From Rhizobium sp. 007 (GTDB lineage Bacteria > Pseudomonadota > Alphaproteobacteria > Rhizobiales > Rhizobiaceae), in assembly GCF_015353075.1 (NCBI RefSeq), contig NZ_CP064187.1, forward strand, positions 434,001-498,000: a stretch of DNA of 64,000 nucleotides, in the 5' to 3' direction. The notes beneath the pieces are model-generated. The model searched no databases. It had not been told where the DNA came from and saw only the letters and a program-made list of their open reading frames with translations. Numbering within the stretch: position 1 is the first letter of the stretch; every line of letters begins with the position of its first letter. Shown in pieces: positions 17,434 to 26,634 of the stretch. Made by a program: the position numbers and the translations under genes.

Positions 17434-17453
17434 AAACTATTGGAACATCTGCC

Positions 17454-18458
17454 ATGTTGCGATTTCTCATCGGGCGCCTCGCGGTCCTGATCCCAACATT
17501 CCTCGGCGTCACGCTCATTGCCTTCTCGTTCATCCGCATGCTTCCCGGCGATCCCGTCATGCTTCTGTCGGGTGAACGCGTGATGGCGCCTGAGCGTCAC
17601 GCCCAGATCATGCACGATCTCGGTTTCGACCGGCCCATGTACATTCAGTACTTCGATTACCTCGGCAAGGTGCTGCAGGGCGACTTTGGAACGTCGATCG
17701 TCACGAAGCGCCCGGTTCTCGGTGATTTTGGCGCGCTCTTCCCGGCAACGCTCGAGCTCTCGCTTTGTGCCATTCTTCTCGCGGTCTGTCTTGGCGTGCC
17801 CGCCGGCGTGTTTGCCGCCGTCAAGCGAGGCACGTGGTTCGACCAAAGTGTGATGGGGGTCGCCCTTGTCGGCTATTCGATGCCGATCTTCTGGTGGGGC
17901 CTGCTGCTCATCATCTTTTTCTCCGGCTATCTCGGCTGGACGCCCGTTTCGGGCCGCATCTCGCTCATGTATTTCTTCAAGCCGGTCACCGGCTTCATGC
18001 TGATCGACAGCCTGCTGTCGGGGCAGGCGGGCGCCTTCCGCTCCGCCGTCAGCTATCTCATTCTGCCGACGATCGTGCTTGCTACCATTCCGCTTGCCGT
18101 CATCGCGCGCCAGACGCGCTCGGCGATGCTCGAAGTGCTTGGCGAAGACTATGTGCGTACTGCCCGCTCCAAGGGTTTGAAGCCACTTCGGGTCGTTGGC
18201 GTGCATGCGCTGCGCAATGCCATGATACCGGTTGTGACGACCATCGGTCTGCAAATCGGCGTCCTGCTCGCGGGCGCGATCCTGACCGAGACGATCTTTT
18301 CCTGGCCCGGCATCGGCAAGTGGATGGTCGATTCGGTGTTCAAGCGGGACTATGCGGTCGTCCAGGGTGGTCTTCTGCTGATCGCCGGCATCATCATGCT
18401 GGTCAATCTGATCGTCGACATCACCTACGGCTTCATCAACCCACGTATTCGGCACTAG
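17454..18458 (+). CDS. dppB: Dipeptide ABC transporter permease DppB
   Basis: 334-residue inner-membrane permease of the oligopeptide/dipeptide family. It has about six membrane segments, the first at residues 9-29 preceded by the family start MLRFLIGRLAVLIPTFLGV. The conserved EDYVRTARSKGL (EAA-type) loop lies near residue 231. It follows dppA after two hairpins and lies 10 bp before dppC. It pairs with DppC to form the channel. Confidence 0.92.
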   Translation: MLRFLIGRLAVLIPTFLGVTLIAFSFIRMLPGDPVMLLSGERVMAPERHAQIMHDLGFDRPMYIQYFDYLGKVLQGDFGTSIVTKRPVLGDFGALFPATLELSLCAILLAVCLGVPAGVFAAVKRGTWFDQSVMGVALVGYSMPIFWWGLLLIIFFSGYLGWTPVSGRISLMYFFKPVTGFMLIDSLLSGQAGAFRSAVSYLILPTIVLATIPLAVIARQTRSAMLEVLGEDYVRTARSKGLKPLRVVGVHALRNAMIPVVTTIGLQIGVLLAGAILTETIFSWPGIGKWMVDSVFKRDYAVVQGGLLLIAGIIMLVNLIVDITYGFINPRIRH

Positions 18459-18468
18459 GAGCGGTCCC

Positions 18469-19380
18469 GTGAGTACGACAAACATGCAAACCGGCACGGT
18501 CGCTGCAAAAACCGCCCACCCATCGGCTCTTGCGGAATTCTGGTATTATTTCTCGCGAAACAAGGGCGCCGTCATCGGCCTCGCCGTTTTCATCTTCATT
18601 CTCGTCGTGGCGATATTTGCGCCGCTCGTTGCGCCGCATACGCCAAACGAGCAGAACCGGCAGATGCTTCTTCTTGCTCCGTTCTGGATGGAAGGCGGCA
18701 GCTCGTCCTTCCCGCTCGGGACGGACGCTGTCGGACGCGACATTCTCTCGCGCCTCATCTATGGCGCGCGCTTCTCGCTCTTCATCGGCGTTGTCGTCGT
18801 GACGATCTCGGTGATCGCTGGCGTTCTGATCGGCCTCGTGGCCGGCTATTTCCGCGGCCGCATCGATATCGCCATCATGCGCCTGATGGATATCATCCTC
18901 GCCTTCCCGTCGCTGCTTTTGGCTCTCGTGCTGGTTGCGGTCCTTGGCCCCGGCCTCGTCAATGCGATGATTGCGATCTCCATCGTCAACCAGCCGCATT
19001 TCGTGCGCCTGACGCGTGCCTCGGTCATGGCCGAGCGTGAGAAGGAGTATGTCATCGCCTCCCGCGTCGCCGGTGCCGGCACCTTGCGGCTGATGTTCAA
19101 GACCATCCTGCCGAACTGTCTCGGGCCGCTGATCGTCCAGGCGACGCTCGCCTTCTCGGCGGCGATCCTCGATGCTGCCGCCCTCGGCTTTCTTGGCATG
19201 GGGGCCCAGCCTCCGACACCCGAATGGGGCACGATGCTCGCCGAAGCGCGAGAATTCATCCAGCGCGCCTGGTGGGTCGTAACATTCCCGGGTCTTGCCA
19301 TCCTCGTCACCGTTCTCGCCATAAACCTGATGGGCGACGGGTTGCGCGATGCGCTCGATCCCAAGCTGAAGAGGTCATGA
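18469..19380 (+). CDS. dppC: Dipeptide ABC transporter permease DppC
   Basis: 303-residue permease with N-terminal OppC-type domain (EFWYYFSRNKGAVIGLAVF near residue 24) and the binding-protein-dependent transport domain. The family motifs LGTDAVGRDILSRLIYG (about residue 84) and EREKEYVIASRVAGA (about residue 188) are present. It starts with GTG after AGGAGCGG and overlaps dppD by 4 bp. About six membrane segments. Confidence 0.92.
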   Translation: MSTTNMQTGTVAAKTAHPSALAEFWYYFSRNKGAVIGLAVFIFILVVAIFAPLVAPHTPNEQNRQMLLLAPFWMEGGSSSFPLGTDAVGRDILSRLIYGARFSLFIGVVVVTISVIAGVLIGLVAGYFRGRIDIAIMRLMDIILAFPSLLLALVLVAVLGPGLVNAMIAISIVNQPHFVRLTRASVMAEREKEYVIASRVAGAGTLRLMFKTILPNCLGPLIVQATLAFSAAILDAAALGFLGMGAQPPTPEWGTMLAEAREFIQRAWWVVTFPGLAILVTVLAINLMGDGLRDALDPKLKRS

Positions 19381-20396
19381 TGCCGCTTCTCGATATTCAG
19401 AATCTGACCGTCGAATTCCAGACGTCTTCCGGTCTCTTCCGCGCCGTCGACGGCGTATCGCTCAGCTGCGACAAGGGCGAGATCCTCTCGATCGTTGGTG
19501 AATCCGGCTCCGGCAAGTCCGTTGCGATGCTCGCCATGATGGGGCTTCTGCCCTGGACGGCGAAGATCACCGCTGACCGCATGACTTTCGACGGCAAGGA
19601 ACTCATCGGCATTTCCGGCCGACAGCGCCGCAGGATCATCGGCAAGGACATGGCGATGATCTTCCAGGAGCCGATGTCGAGCCTGAACCCGTGCTTCACG
19701 GTCGGCTTCCAGCTTGGCGAGAGCCTGCGGGTGCACATGGGTCTGAACCGCAAGGAGCGCCGCGAGCGCTCGATCGAGCTCCTGAACCTTGTCGGCATCC
19801 CGGCGCCGGAAGATCGCCTGTCGAACTTCCCGCACCAGATGTCCGGCGGCATGAGCCAGCGCGTGATGATCGCCATGGCGCTCTCCTGCAATCCGAAGCT
19901 CTTGATCGCTGACGAGCCGACGACCGCGCTCGACGTGACGATCCAGGCGCAGATCCTCGATCTGCTCGTGCGCCTGCAGAAGGAGCAGGGCATGGCGCTG
20001 GTATTGATTACCCACGACATGGGCGTCGTCGCCGAAACTGCAGAGCGCGTGCAGGTCCAGTATGCCGGACAAAAGGTCGAGGAGCAGCCGGTCAAGGCAC
20101 TCTTCCGCGACCCGCATCATCCCTATACCGCCGCATTGCTTTCTGCCCTGCCGGAGCGTGCCCAGGCCGGCCAGCATCTGCCGTCGATCGCCGGTGTCGT
20201 TCCCGGCCAGCATGACCGCCCGCGCGGCTGTCTCTTTGCGCCGCGCTGCGGCTATGCGACGATCGAATGCGATCGTGGCGTTGTCCGCCAGGGGCCGGAA
20301 CTCGGCCTCGCGCTCTGCAACTATCCTTTGAAGGACGGCAAGCCGCTCGGTCATCCCGGCGTGATGCCGAAGCAATCTGCTGGAGACTTCGTATGA
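19377..20396 (+). CDS. dppD: Dipeptide ABC transporter ATP-binding protein DppD
   Basis: 339-residue ATPase. Walker A is GESGSGKSV (about residue 42), the signature is the DppD/OppD-type variant MSGGMSQRV, and Walker B is LLIADEPTTALD. The C-terminal oligopeptide-ATPase extension with several cysteines (CLFAPRCGY; ALCNYP) is typical. The start at 19377 (ATGATG) overlaps the dppC stop; the second ATG at 19380 is equally possible. It overlaps dppF by 4 bp, showing translational coupling. Confidence 0.92.
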   Translation: MMPLLDIQNLTVEFQTSSGLFRAVDGVSLSCDKGEILSIVGESGSGKSVAMLAMMGLLPWTAKITADRMTFDGKELIGISGRQRRRIIGKDMAMIFQEPMSSLNPCFTVGFQLGESLRVHMGLNRKERRERSIELLNLVGIPAPEDRLSNFPHQMSGGMSQRVMIAMALSCNPKLLIADEPTTALDVTIQAQILDLLVRLQKEQGMALVLITHDMGVVAETAERVQVQYAGQKVEEQPVKALFRDPHHPYTAALLSALPERAQAGQHLPSIAGVVPGQHDRPRGCLFAPRCGYATIECDRGVVRQGPELGLALCNYPLKDGKPLGHPGVMPKQSAGDFV

Positions 20397-21346
20397 CCGG
20401 CGCCGTTCTCGAGGGCAAGGATCTTGCCCGTTTCTACACTGTCAATCGCGGCATGTTCAAACCGGAGGCGACCGTCAAGGCGCTGAACGGCGTGAGCTTC
20501 AGTCTCTATTCCGGCAAGACGCTCGCCGTTGTCGGCGAATCCGGTTGCGGCAAGTCGACGCTCGCGCGCCTGGTCACCATGATCGAAGACCCGACGGCAG
20601 GCGAGGTGCTGATCGACGGCAAGCCTGCTCGCGTCGGCGACCGGAGTCTCCGCAGCCAGGTGCAGATCGTTTTCCAAAATCCTTACGGATCGCTCAATCC
20701 GCGCCAGAAGGTCGGTGCGATCCTGGAAGAGCCGCTGAAGATCAACACCGATCTCGATGCCGCCCGCCGCCGCCGCAAGGCAGAGGAAATGATGGCGCGC
20801 GTCGGGCTGCGGCCGGAGCATTACGATCGCTATCCGCACATGTTCTCCGGTGGCCAGCGCCAGCGTATCGCCATTGCCCGCGCGCTCATGCTGCGACCGA
20901 AGGTGCTGGTGCTCGACGAGCCGGTTTCGGCGCTCGACCTGTCGATCCAGGCGCAGGTGCTGAACCTGTTGATGGATCTGCAGAAGGAAATGGGGCTTGC
21001 CTATCTCTTCATCTCGCATGGTCTTTCGGTCGTTCGCCATATCGCCGACGATGTGATGGTCATGTATCTCGGCCGCCCGGTCGAGACGGGGCCGGCGGCC
21101 GAAGTCTTTGCGCACCCGCGTCATCCCTATACGGCGGCACTTCTGTCGGCGACGCCGATCGCCGATCCCGATCGCGCCAAGAGCCGCATCCGTCTGCACG
21201 GCGAGCTTCCCTCGCCGCTGAAGCCGCCGAGCGGCTGTCATTTCAACCCGCGTTGCTGGAAGGCGCAGGACTATTGCCGCCGGGTGGAGCCTGAACTAAG
21301 TGGAGAGGGCGAACAAAAATACGCCTGTCATTTTCCGCTCGACTGA
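20393..21346 (+). CDS. dppF: Dipeptide ABC transporter ATP-binding protein DppF
   Basis: 317-residue second ATPase of the dipeptide importer. Walker A is GESGCGKST (about residue 49), the signature is FSGGQRQRI, and Walker B is VLVLDEPVSALD. The C-terminal extension with CHFNPRCWKAQ and CRR cysteines is intact. The ATG at 20393 overlaps the dppD stop (ATGA). It is the last transporter gene; gluconokinase starts 28 bp later. Confidence 0.92.
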   Translation: MTGAVLEGKDLARFYTVNRGMFKPEATVKALNGVSFSLYSGKTLAVVGESGCGKSTLARLVTMIEDPTAGEVLIDGKPARVGDRSLRSQVQIVFQNPYGSLNPRQKVGAILEEPLKINTDLDAARRRRKAEEMMARVGLRPEHYDRYPHMFSGGQRQRIAIARALMLRPKVLVLDEPVSALDLSIQAQVLNLLMDLQKEMGLAYLFISHGLSVVRHIADDVMVMYLGRPVETGPAAEVFAHPRHPYTAALLSATPIADPDRAKSRIRLHGELPSPLKPPSGCHFNPRCWKAQDYCRRVEPELSGEGEQKYACHFPLD

Positions 21347-21374
21347 ACGGACGCAGGCGACGACGGAGGACCGA

Positions 21375-21908
21375 ATGCCGAAGCGGACGAACAAGGTCCA
21401 TGCAATCATCGTCATGGGCGTCAGCGGCTCCGGAAAATCCTCAATCGGCGAGAAACTGGCGGAGGCGCTGAGCCTTCGCTTCATTGAAGGCGACCAGCTT
21501 CATCCGGCATGCAATGTCGAGAAGATGTCGAAAGGCATTCCACTGACCGATGCGGACCGCATGCCCTGGCTCGACCTCATCGGTGAAGCCATGAAGGCGG
21601 CTCTTGCAAAAGACAATGGCGTCATAGTCTCCTGCTCGGCGCTGAAGCGCATCTATCGCGAGCGGCTGCGCGTCGCGGCCGGCGGCAATCTCTTCTTCGT
21701 CTATCTCGAAGGTTCCAAGGGGCTGCTGAGCGAGCGGATGGGGCATCGCTCGGGTCACTTCATGCCGACGTCCCTGCTTGAAAGTCAGCTCGAAACGTTG
21801 GAAGTGCCGACCGGCGAGCCAGGGGTCGTAACGGTGGATATCGACCACACGATCGAAGACATTGCCGAGGAAGCTCGAAAGAAGCTAGCGGTGCTCGGCG
21901 TTGCCTGA
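21375..21908 (+). CDS. gntK: Gluconokinase
   Basis: 177-residue P-loop kinase that phosphorylates gluconate to 6-phosphogluconate with ATP. The P-loop is GVSGSGKSS (residues 15-23); EGDQLHPACNVEKM near residue 40 and CSALKRIYRERLR near residue 88 are gluconokinase signatures that separate it from shikimate kinase. The ATG at 21375 follows GGAGGA; an upstream ATG at 21300 lies inside dppF. It may be read through from the dpp operon, though no functional link is obvious. Confidence 0.9.
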   Translation: MPKRTNKVHAIIVMGVSGSGKSSIGEKLAEALSLRFIEGDQLHPACNVEKMSKGIPLTDADRMPWLDLIGEAMKAALAKDNGVIVSCSALKRIYRERLRVAAGGNLFFVYLEGSKGLLSERMGHRSGHFMPTSLLESQLETLEVPTGEPGVVTVDIDHTIEDIAEEARKKLAVLGVA

Positions 21909-21984
21909 CCACGATCTATTGACGGCCGCTTAGAGGCGGCCATCTTTGAGTGCTCAGAGAAATCCAGTGCCCGGAGGACTTGCC

Positions 21985-22371
21985 TTGAGCAGGGCTGAAC
22001 TTTCAGCGATTTATCGCGATTACATCGCCTGCCTGAACGCGCGGGGCTGGCAGCGGCTGGGGCGCTTTGTCGGCGACGATGTGCGCCACAATGGCCGGCG
22101 GCTTGGCCTGGCAGGCTATCGGGCGATGCTGGAGCGGGATTTCGAGGAGATTCCCGACCTTCGTTTTGACGTCCAGTTGCTGACGTCCGATCCACCCCTT
22201 ATTGCATGCCGGCTGGCTTTCGATTGCACGCCGGAGGGAACGTTCCTCGGCCTTCCAGTCAACGGAAAGAGAGTCTTTTTCACCGAAAACGTCTTCTATC
22301 GCTTCGATCGGGAAAAGATCGATGAGGTATGGTCGATCATCGACAAGGCGGCCATCGAAGCACAGCTCTGA
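21985..22371 (+). CDS. SnoaL/NTF2-like polyketide-cyclase-type protein
   Basis: Small NTF2-fold protein of the SnoaL-like ester-cyclase group, 128 residues from a TTG start at 21985. That start is chosen because GGAGGA lies 7 bp upstream; a farther TTG at 21946 has no site. The cone-fold marks are LSAIYRDYIACLNARGW, the central EIPDLRFDVQLLTSD, and NGKRVFFTENVFYRFDREKI. Substrate and reaction are unknown. It is convergent with the FAD oxidoreductase gene 27 bp away. Confidence 0.68.
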   Translation: MSRAELSAIYRDYIACLNARGWQRLGRFVGDDVRHNGRRLGLAGYRAMLERDFEEIPDLRFDVQLLTSDPPLIACRLAFDCTPEGTFLGLPVNGKRVFFTENVFYRFDREKIDEVWSIIDKAAIEAQL

Positions 22372-22398
22372 TGAAAGCCGCCACGTCTTGTCGTGCCG

Positions 22399-23646
22399 CT
22401 AGGGATTGAAGCGCTGCGGCGAATAGGCGGAAATATTGATGAACGGCGTCCCGCCGGTGATCAGTTCCGCCAGCACGCGGCCGGTCACCGGACCGAGCGT
22501 CAGGCCGTGGTGCGCATGCCCGAAGGCGAACCACAGGCCATTGTGCCGCGGCGCCTTGCCGATGATCGGCATCATGTCCGGCGTGCAGGGGCGCGCGCCC
22601 ATCCACGGCTCGGGATCGAGCCTGCGTCCGAGCGGGAAGACGGTACGGGCGACTTTTTCTGCGCGGTCGAGCTGAACCGGTGTTTTCGGCGCGTCGAGTG
22701 CTGCGAATTCCGCACCGGTGGTCAGCCGGATGCCGCGGTTCATTGGCGCGAGGAAATAGCCGCGCTCGGCATCGAGCGTCCAGTTGTTGAGGACGGCATT
22801 GCCTTCCGCCGCATAGTGCATGTGGTAGCCGCGCTTGACGCCAAGCGGAAAGGAATAGCCGAGCCGCTTCGTCGCAACCGCAGCCCAAGGACCGAGCGCC
22901 ATCACCGCGTCGTCTGCCTCGATCGAGCCTTCGGACGTCATGATTTTCCAGCCGGAACCCGACTGGCCGAGCGAAACGGCATCGCCGACAACAAAGCGGC
23001 CGCCAAGGCTTTCGAAATAGCTGCGGTAGGCGGCAGTCAGCGCTTGCGGATCAAGGACCGACCAGGGATCGCGCCAGCGGATGCCGCCGGCGAAGGTCTG
23101 CATGAGGCTCGGCTCCATGCGGGCAATGTCCGCGGAAGACAGCGTTTCGTAGCTGACGCCGAATTCATTCTGCCAGCTTTCGGCCTCAGCAAGCTCTTCG
23201 TCGCGCTTTACCTCGGTCCGAAAGATCTTCATCCAGCCATCCTTGCGGATCAGCTGTTCTGCATGCGACGCCTCGATCAGGTCCTTGTGCTCCAGGATCG
23301 AGTTCTCGATCAGCGGCGCATAGGCACGGGTGATCATCTCATGGCGCCGTGCATTGGAGTTCCACCAGTATCGGGCGAGGAAGGCGAGCTGGCTCGGGAG
23401 TGCCTTCAGGTGATAGTGCGCGTCGATGCGGTTGTTCAACGCGTAGCGCAGCAGCAGTCCGATCTGTTGGGGAAAGCCGTAAGGCACGACACCTTCACGC
23501 TGGATCAGTCCCGCATTGCCGTACGAGGTCTCGCTGCCGGGATCCTTGCGGTCGATCAGCGTCACCTGCCATCCGCGCCGTTGCAGATGAATTGCCGTCG
23601 AAACACCGACGATGCCGGCACCGAGCACGATTGCGTTCTTGGTCAT
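22399..23646 (-). CDS. FAD-dependent D-amino-acid dehydrogenase-like oxidoreductase (DadA type)
   Basis: 415-residue DAO-family flavoenzyme. The N-terminal FAD-binding motif is VLGAGIVGVST (GxGxxG at residues 9-14), followed by the acidic-ribose strand VTLIDRKDPG. The DadA-like motifs ETSYGNAGLI (about residue 45), KRGYHMHY (about residue 273) and WMGARPCTPDMMP (about residue 340) are present. The ATG at 23646 follows AAGGAA; the upstream ATG at 23673 is poorer. It stands alone. The likely reaction is oxidative deamination of a D-amino acid with electrons passed to the respiratory chain; the substrate is not proven. Confidence 0.82.
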   Translation of the reverse strand: MTKNAIVLGAGIVGVSTAIHLQRRGWQVTLIDRKDPGSETSYGNAGLIQREGVVPYGFPQQIGLLLRYALNNRIDAHYHLKALPSQLAFLARYWWNSNARRHEMITRAYAPLIENSILEHKDLIEASHAEQLIRKDGWMKIFRTEVKRDEELAEAESWQNEFGVSYETLSSADIARMEPSLMQTFAGGIRWRDPWSVLDPQALTAAYRSYFESLGGRFVVGDAVSLGQSGSGWKIMTSEGSIEADDAVMALGPWAAVATKRLGYSFPLGVKRGYHMHYAAEGNAVLNNWTLDAERGYFLAPMNRGIRLTTGAEFAALDAPKTPVQLDRAEKVARTVFPLGRRLDPEPWMGARPCTPDMMPIIGKAPRHNGLWFAFGHAHHGLTLGPVTGRVLAELITGGTPFINISAYSPQRFNP

Positions 23647-23723
23647 TTTTCCTTGCAGTCCACTGAATTCCAAGGGTGGAAAATGCCCTTAGGATTGCAA
23701 TGGCGCAATTGAAAAATCGCATT

Positions 23724-24227
23724 TTATTTCAAAATCATTGCCGTTTTGAGTGCGGCATTTTCGGCACGGATGCGGATGGCGAGCATGAGCGCATTCAGGA
23801 TGGTGAAGGCGGCCGCGTAGAGCGGCATGCCGAAGGCAAGCGGCAGGACCGCGATTTCCCCCGCAACGACCGCATAATTCGGATGCCGGATGAAGCGATA
23901 GGGTCCGCTACGGACGAGCGGCGCCTCCGGCAGAACGATGATCCGCGTCGTCCACCGCTCCTTGAGGGTGGCGAGCACCCAGAGGCGGAGGATTTGCAGC
24001 AGCATGAAGATGCCGAACCAAACAAGGTTCACCGGCCTGTCCGAGGCGAGCAGCCACAACCCGCCGATCCAGGCGGCATGCAGGGCGACCATGTAGGGGT
24101 AATGTTCCGCCCCGGTCTCGCGTGCGCCTTTTGCAAGAAGCGCGGCCGTGTTGCGCCTGGAGAGAACAAGTTCGCCGAGCCGCTGGATCGTGACGAAGGT
24201 CAGAAGCGCGATGGACGCAAGCATCAT
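23724..24227 (-). CDS. Isoprenylcysteine-carboxyl-methyltransferase-like membrane protein
   Basis: 167-residue membrane protein of the ICMT family with about four membrane segments. The C-terminal SAM-binding signature is visible as RFIRHPNYAVVAGE near residue 112, followed by PLAFGMPLYAA. Its start overlaps the stop of the type III polyketide synthase gene by 4 bp, so the pair is one operon. In Streptomyces and other bacteria the same pairing (SrsA-SrsB) makes methylated alkylresorcinol-type phenolic lipids. By analogy this enzyme would O-methylate the polyketide at the membrane. Confidence 0.8.
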   Translation of the reverse strand: MMLASIALLTFVTIQRLGELVLSRRNTAALLAKGARETGAEHYPYMVALHAAWIGGLWLLASDRPVNLVWFGIFMLLQILRLWVLATLKERWTTRIIVLPEAPLVRSGPYRFIRHPNYAVVAGEIAVLPLAFGMPLYAAAFTILNALMLAIRIRAENAALKTAMILK

Positions 24228-25276
24228 GCCGTCCTCCGCAGCGTAACGCAGCTTGCGGAAAATCCCGGTCCCATGGCGATCATCGCAGCGCGCTCGGGCA
24301 GACCGGCGCGGATTGCGCGTTCCAGCACGAAGAGGATGGTTGGCGAGGACATGTTGCCATAGTCGGAAATCACCGCGCGCTCATGATCCAGCGAACCGGG
24401 CGCGAGCGAAAGCGCACTTTCCATTGCCGCCAGCACCTTGGTCCCGCCCGGGTGGCATATGAAACGGCCGATATCCTGACGCGACAGGCCATTGCGGGCA
24501 AGGATCGCGTCGACAGCGGGACCAAGCTTCGTCTCCGCGAAGGGTGGCAGCGACTGCGCAAGCACGATGCCGAAGCCTGCGTCGTCGATCTTCCAACCCA
24601 TAATGTCGAGCGTGTCGGCAAACAGATGTTCGCCGCTCGATTCCACTTCGGCGATGCCGTACCCACCATTGCGAAGCACGCAAGCTGCAGCACCATCGCC
24701 GAAGAGTGCGGTTGCGATGATATTGGGCCGCGTCAGCTCGTCCAACCGGAAGGCAAGGGTGCAGAGTTCGATCGTCACGAAGAGCACGGTCTTGCCCGGT
24801 TTGCCCTTCGCCAGACGCGACGCGATGCCGAAGCCCGAGACGCCAGCAGCACAGCCAAGCCCGAATACGGGGACGCGCTCTATATCCGCCCGGAACCCCA
24901 TCTTTCCGGCAAGCTGCGCATCGAGGCTCGGCGTCGTAAACCCGGTGGAGGAGACGGTGACGACGCAATCGATATCGCTTGCCTGCAGATCGGCCTGCCG
25001 CAGTGCCTTGGTCGCCGCTTCGATGAAGAGGCTGCTTGCGACCTCGGCATAAGCGTCCATCCGGTCCTGCCAGCCATGCGGCTCGTCGAACCATGAGAGC
25101 GGTCGCGCCGCATGTCGCTTGGTAATGCCCGCATTGTCGAAGACGCTCGCAAGATGCCGAAAGTCCTGGAAGCGGCCGGCAAAGAGGCGGGCCGACGCCT
25201 CGGCTGCTTCTGCCTGCGTGATGATGTGTTCGGGCACGGCAATGGCGAGGCTCAGAAATTTGACCGTATCGTTCAC
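24224..25276 (-). CDS. Type III polyketide synthase
   Basis: 350-residue chalcone/stilbene-synthase-fold enzyme. The catalytic triad is intact: Cys142 (FGLGCAAG), His275 (FICHPGG) and Asn308 (DYGNMSSPT). The C-terminal cyclisation loop MGPGFS is also present. It condenses a fatty or aromatic CoA starter with malonyl-CoA to form pyrone or resorcinol products. It is the first gene of a two-gene operon with an ICMT-type methyltransferase, which points to phenolic lipid synthesis. Such lipids can replace or modify membrane lipids, but the product here is unknown. Confidence 0.88.
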   Translation of the reverse strand: MNDTVKFLSLAIAVPEHIITQAEAAEASARLFAGRFQDFRHLASVFDNAGITKRHAARPLSWFDEPHGWQDRMDAYAEVASSLFIEAATKALRQADLQASDIDCVVTVSSTGFTTPSLDAQLAGKMGFRADIERVPVFGLGCAAGVSGFGIASRLAKGKPGKTVLFVTIELCTLAFRLDELTRPNIIATALFGDGAAACVLRNGGYGIAEVESSGEHLFADTLDIMGWKIDDAGFGIVLAQSLPPFAETKLGPAVDAILARNGLSRQDIGRFICHPGGTKVLAAMESALSLAPGSLDHERAVISDYGNMSSPTILFVLERAIRAGLPERAAMIAMGPGFSASCVTLRRTA

Positions 25277-25445
25277 GGCATGCTCCTTTTGCCCCCCGGC
25301 GGTAAAGCGGAGAACACCTCTGACGGCGATTTATTCGTACCGGTTTCGTCACGAAAAGGTGATGAAAAAATGCCCTGCGCCGTCCGAATAAAATGCCGGG
25401 CAGGCGTGTTCTTTCGCGGCAACGTCATTTTCCCGGAGATATCCC

Positions 25446-25991
25446 ATGACGACCACGATTGTCCGTATCGCTTCTCTCGTCCTCGGCGGCTGCATCGCCG
25501 CCTCCATGCTTTCCACTCCCGTCTTGGCAGTCGGCGGCGGTGGTGGCGGCGGCGCGAACACGCCCACCTGCAAAAAGGGTCAGATCTATGACAAGAGGTC
25601 GAAGCAATGCGTGAAGCAGCAGAGCGCCAATGTGACGGATGAGAACCGTACCGACTATGCCTATTCGCTGGCAAAGGACGGCCGCTACGAAGAAGCGCTG
25701 GCGATACTCGACACCGTCAAGGACCAGAACAATGCGGAAGTGCTGAATTATCGCGGCTACGCCACCCGTAAGCTCGGTCGCACGGACGAAGGCATCTCCT
25801 ATTATCTTCAGTCGGTCAAGCTCGATCCCCAATATGCGAAGGTTCGTGAATATCTCGGCGAAGCCTACGTCGTCAAAGGCCGCATCGATCTCGCCAAGGA
25901 GCAGTTGAACATGATCAAGGCGATCTGCGGCACGGGTTGCGAGGAATACCAGGACCTCAACGCCGTAATCCTCGATCCATCGAAGATGTGA
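25446..25991 (+). CDS. Exported tetratricopeptide-repeat protein
   Basis: 181-residue protein with a signal peptide (about residues 1-29, ending TPVLAVGGG) and a glycine run (residues 30-36). A Cys pair follows (TCKKGQIYDKRSKQC, residues 42-55), then TPR helices from about residue 65 to 165 (YAYSLAKDGRYEEALAIL; YRGYATRKLGRTDEGISYY). It is probably periplasmic and used for protein contacts. It lies 37 bp before an ECF sigma factor gene and may be co-transcribed, hinting at a role in that signalling unit. Confidence 0.75.
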   Translation: MTTTIVRIASLVLGGCIAASMLSTPVLAVGGGGGGGANTPTCKKGQIYDKRSKQCVKQQSANVTDENRTDYAYSLAKDGRYEEALAILDTVKDQNNAEVLNYRGYATRKLGRTDEGISYYLQSVKLDPQYAKVREYLGEAYVVKGRIDLAKEQLNMIKAICGTGCEEYQDLNAVILDPSKM

Positions 25992-26028
25992 AAAGAGGCG
26001 GCGCGTGGCGGCAAGGAGGGATGATCGA

Positions 26029-26634
26029 ATGCCGGTCGCGCGCGCCACATTTCCTGCCTATAGTCGCCTGGAAACGGGATTGCCGCTTCGGCTGGCGATC
26101 CCCGGAAGACGAACTGGGGCGGAGGCGGCCATCGCGAGCGAAGCGGACATCAGGAAAGGCCTGACAGAGAACCTTGCCAGGCTCTGGCGTTATGGTCTCG
26201 TGCTCTCGCGGCAGCGCGATGTGGCCGATGACCTCGTCCAGCAGACCTGTGTCCGGGCGCTGGAACGCGGCGGGCAATTCGAACAGGGGACGCGGCTCGA
26301 TCGCTGGCTGTTTTCGATCCTGCATTCGATCTGGCTGAACGAGGTCCGTTCCCGCAAGGTCCGCCAGGGCAAGGGCTTGGCTGATCCGGAGGAAGCACTG
26401 GTCTTCGACGGAGCCCGCGACACCGAAACGCATGTCATGGCAAATCAGGTGCTGCTGCAGGTGGACGCGCTGCCGGAAGCACAGCGCAGTGCCGTCTTCC
26501 TCGCCTACGTGGAAGGGCTCTCCTATCGCGAGGTGGCGGATGTATTGGCCATACCGATCGGAACCGTGATGAGCCGGCTGGCGGCAGCACGCGCGACGCT
26601 TTGCGGAGCCATTTCGGACGAGGGACGGCAATGA
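26029..26634 (+). CDS. ECF-type RNA polymerase sigma factor
   Basis: Sigma-70 family factor of the extracytoplasmic-function class, 201 residues from the ATG at 26029, which follows AAGGAGGG. Region 2 is seen at about residues 45-110 (QRDVADDLVQQTCVRALERG; RLDRWLFSILHSIWLNEVR). Region 4 with its helix-turn-helix is at about 145-190 ([41 protein letters not shown]). Its stop overlaps the next start (ATGA), coupling it to an anti-sigma factor. It is not the general-stress EcfG itself, since no NepR/PhyR genes are nearby. Confidence 0.88.
   Translation: MPVARATFPAYSRLETGLPLRLAIPGRRTGAEAAIASEADIRKGLTENLARLWRYGLVLSRQRDVADDLVQQTCVRALERGGQFEQGTRLDRWLFSILHSIWLNEVRSRKVRQGKGLADPEEALVFDGARDTETHVMANQVLLQVDALPEAQRSAVFLAYVEGLSYREVADVLAIPIGTVMSRLAAARATLCGAISDEGRQ

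Noticed and set aside
18846..20375. 509-codon open frame on the minus strand opposite dppC/dppD
   Set aside because: Spans two real genes and their boundary; antisense shadow caused by high GC in third codon positions.
21375..21908. Shikimate kinase as an alternative for the small P-loop kinase
   Set aside because: EGDQLHPACNVEKM and CSALKRIYRERLR fit gluconokinase, not shikimate kinase.
22393..23712. 439-codon + strand frame opposite the FAD oxidoreductase
   Set aside because: The minus-strand gene has a full Rossmann motif and family features; the + frame has none.
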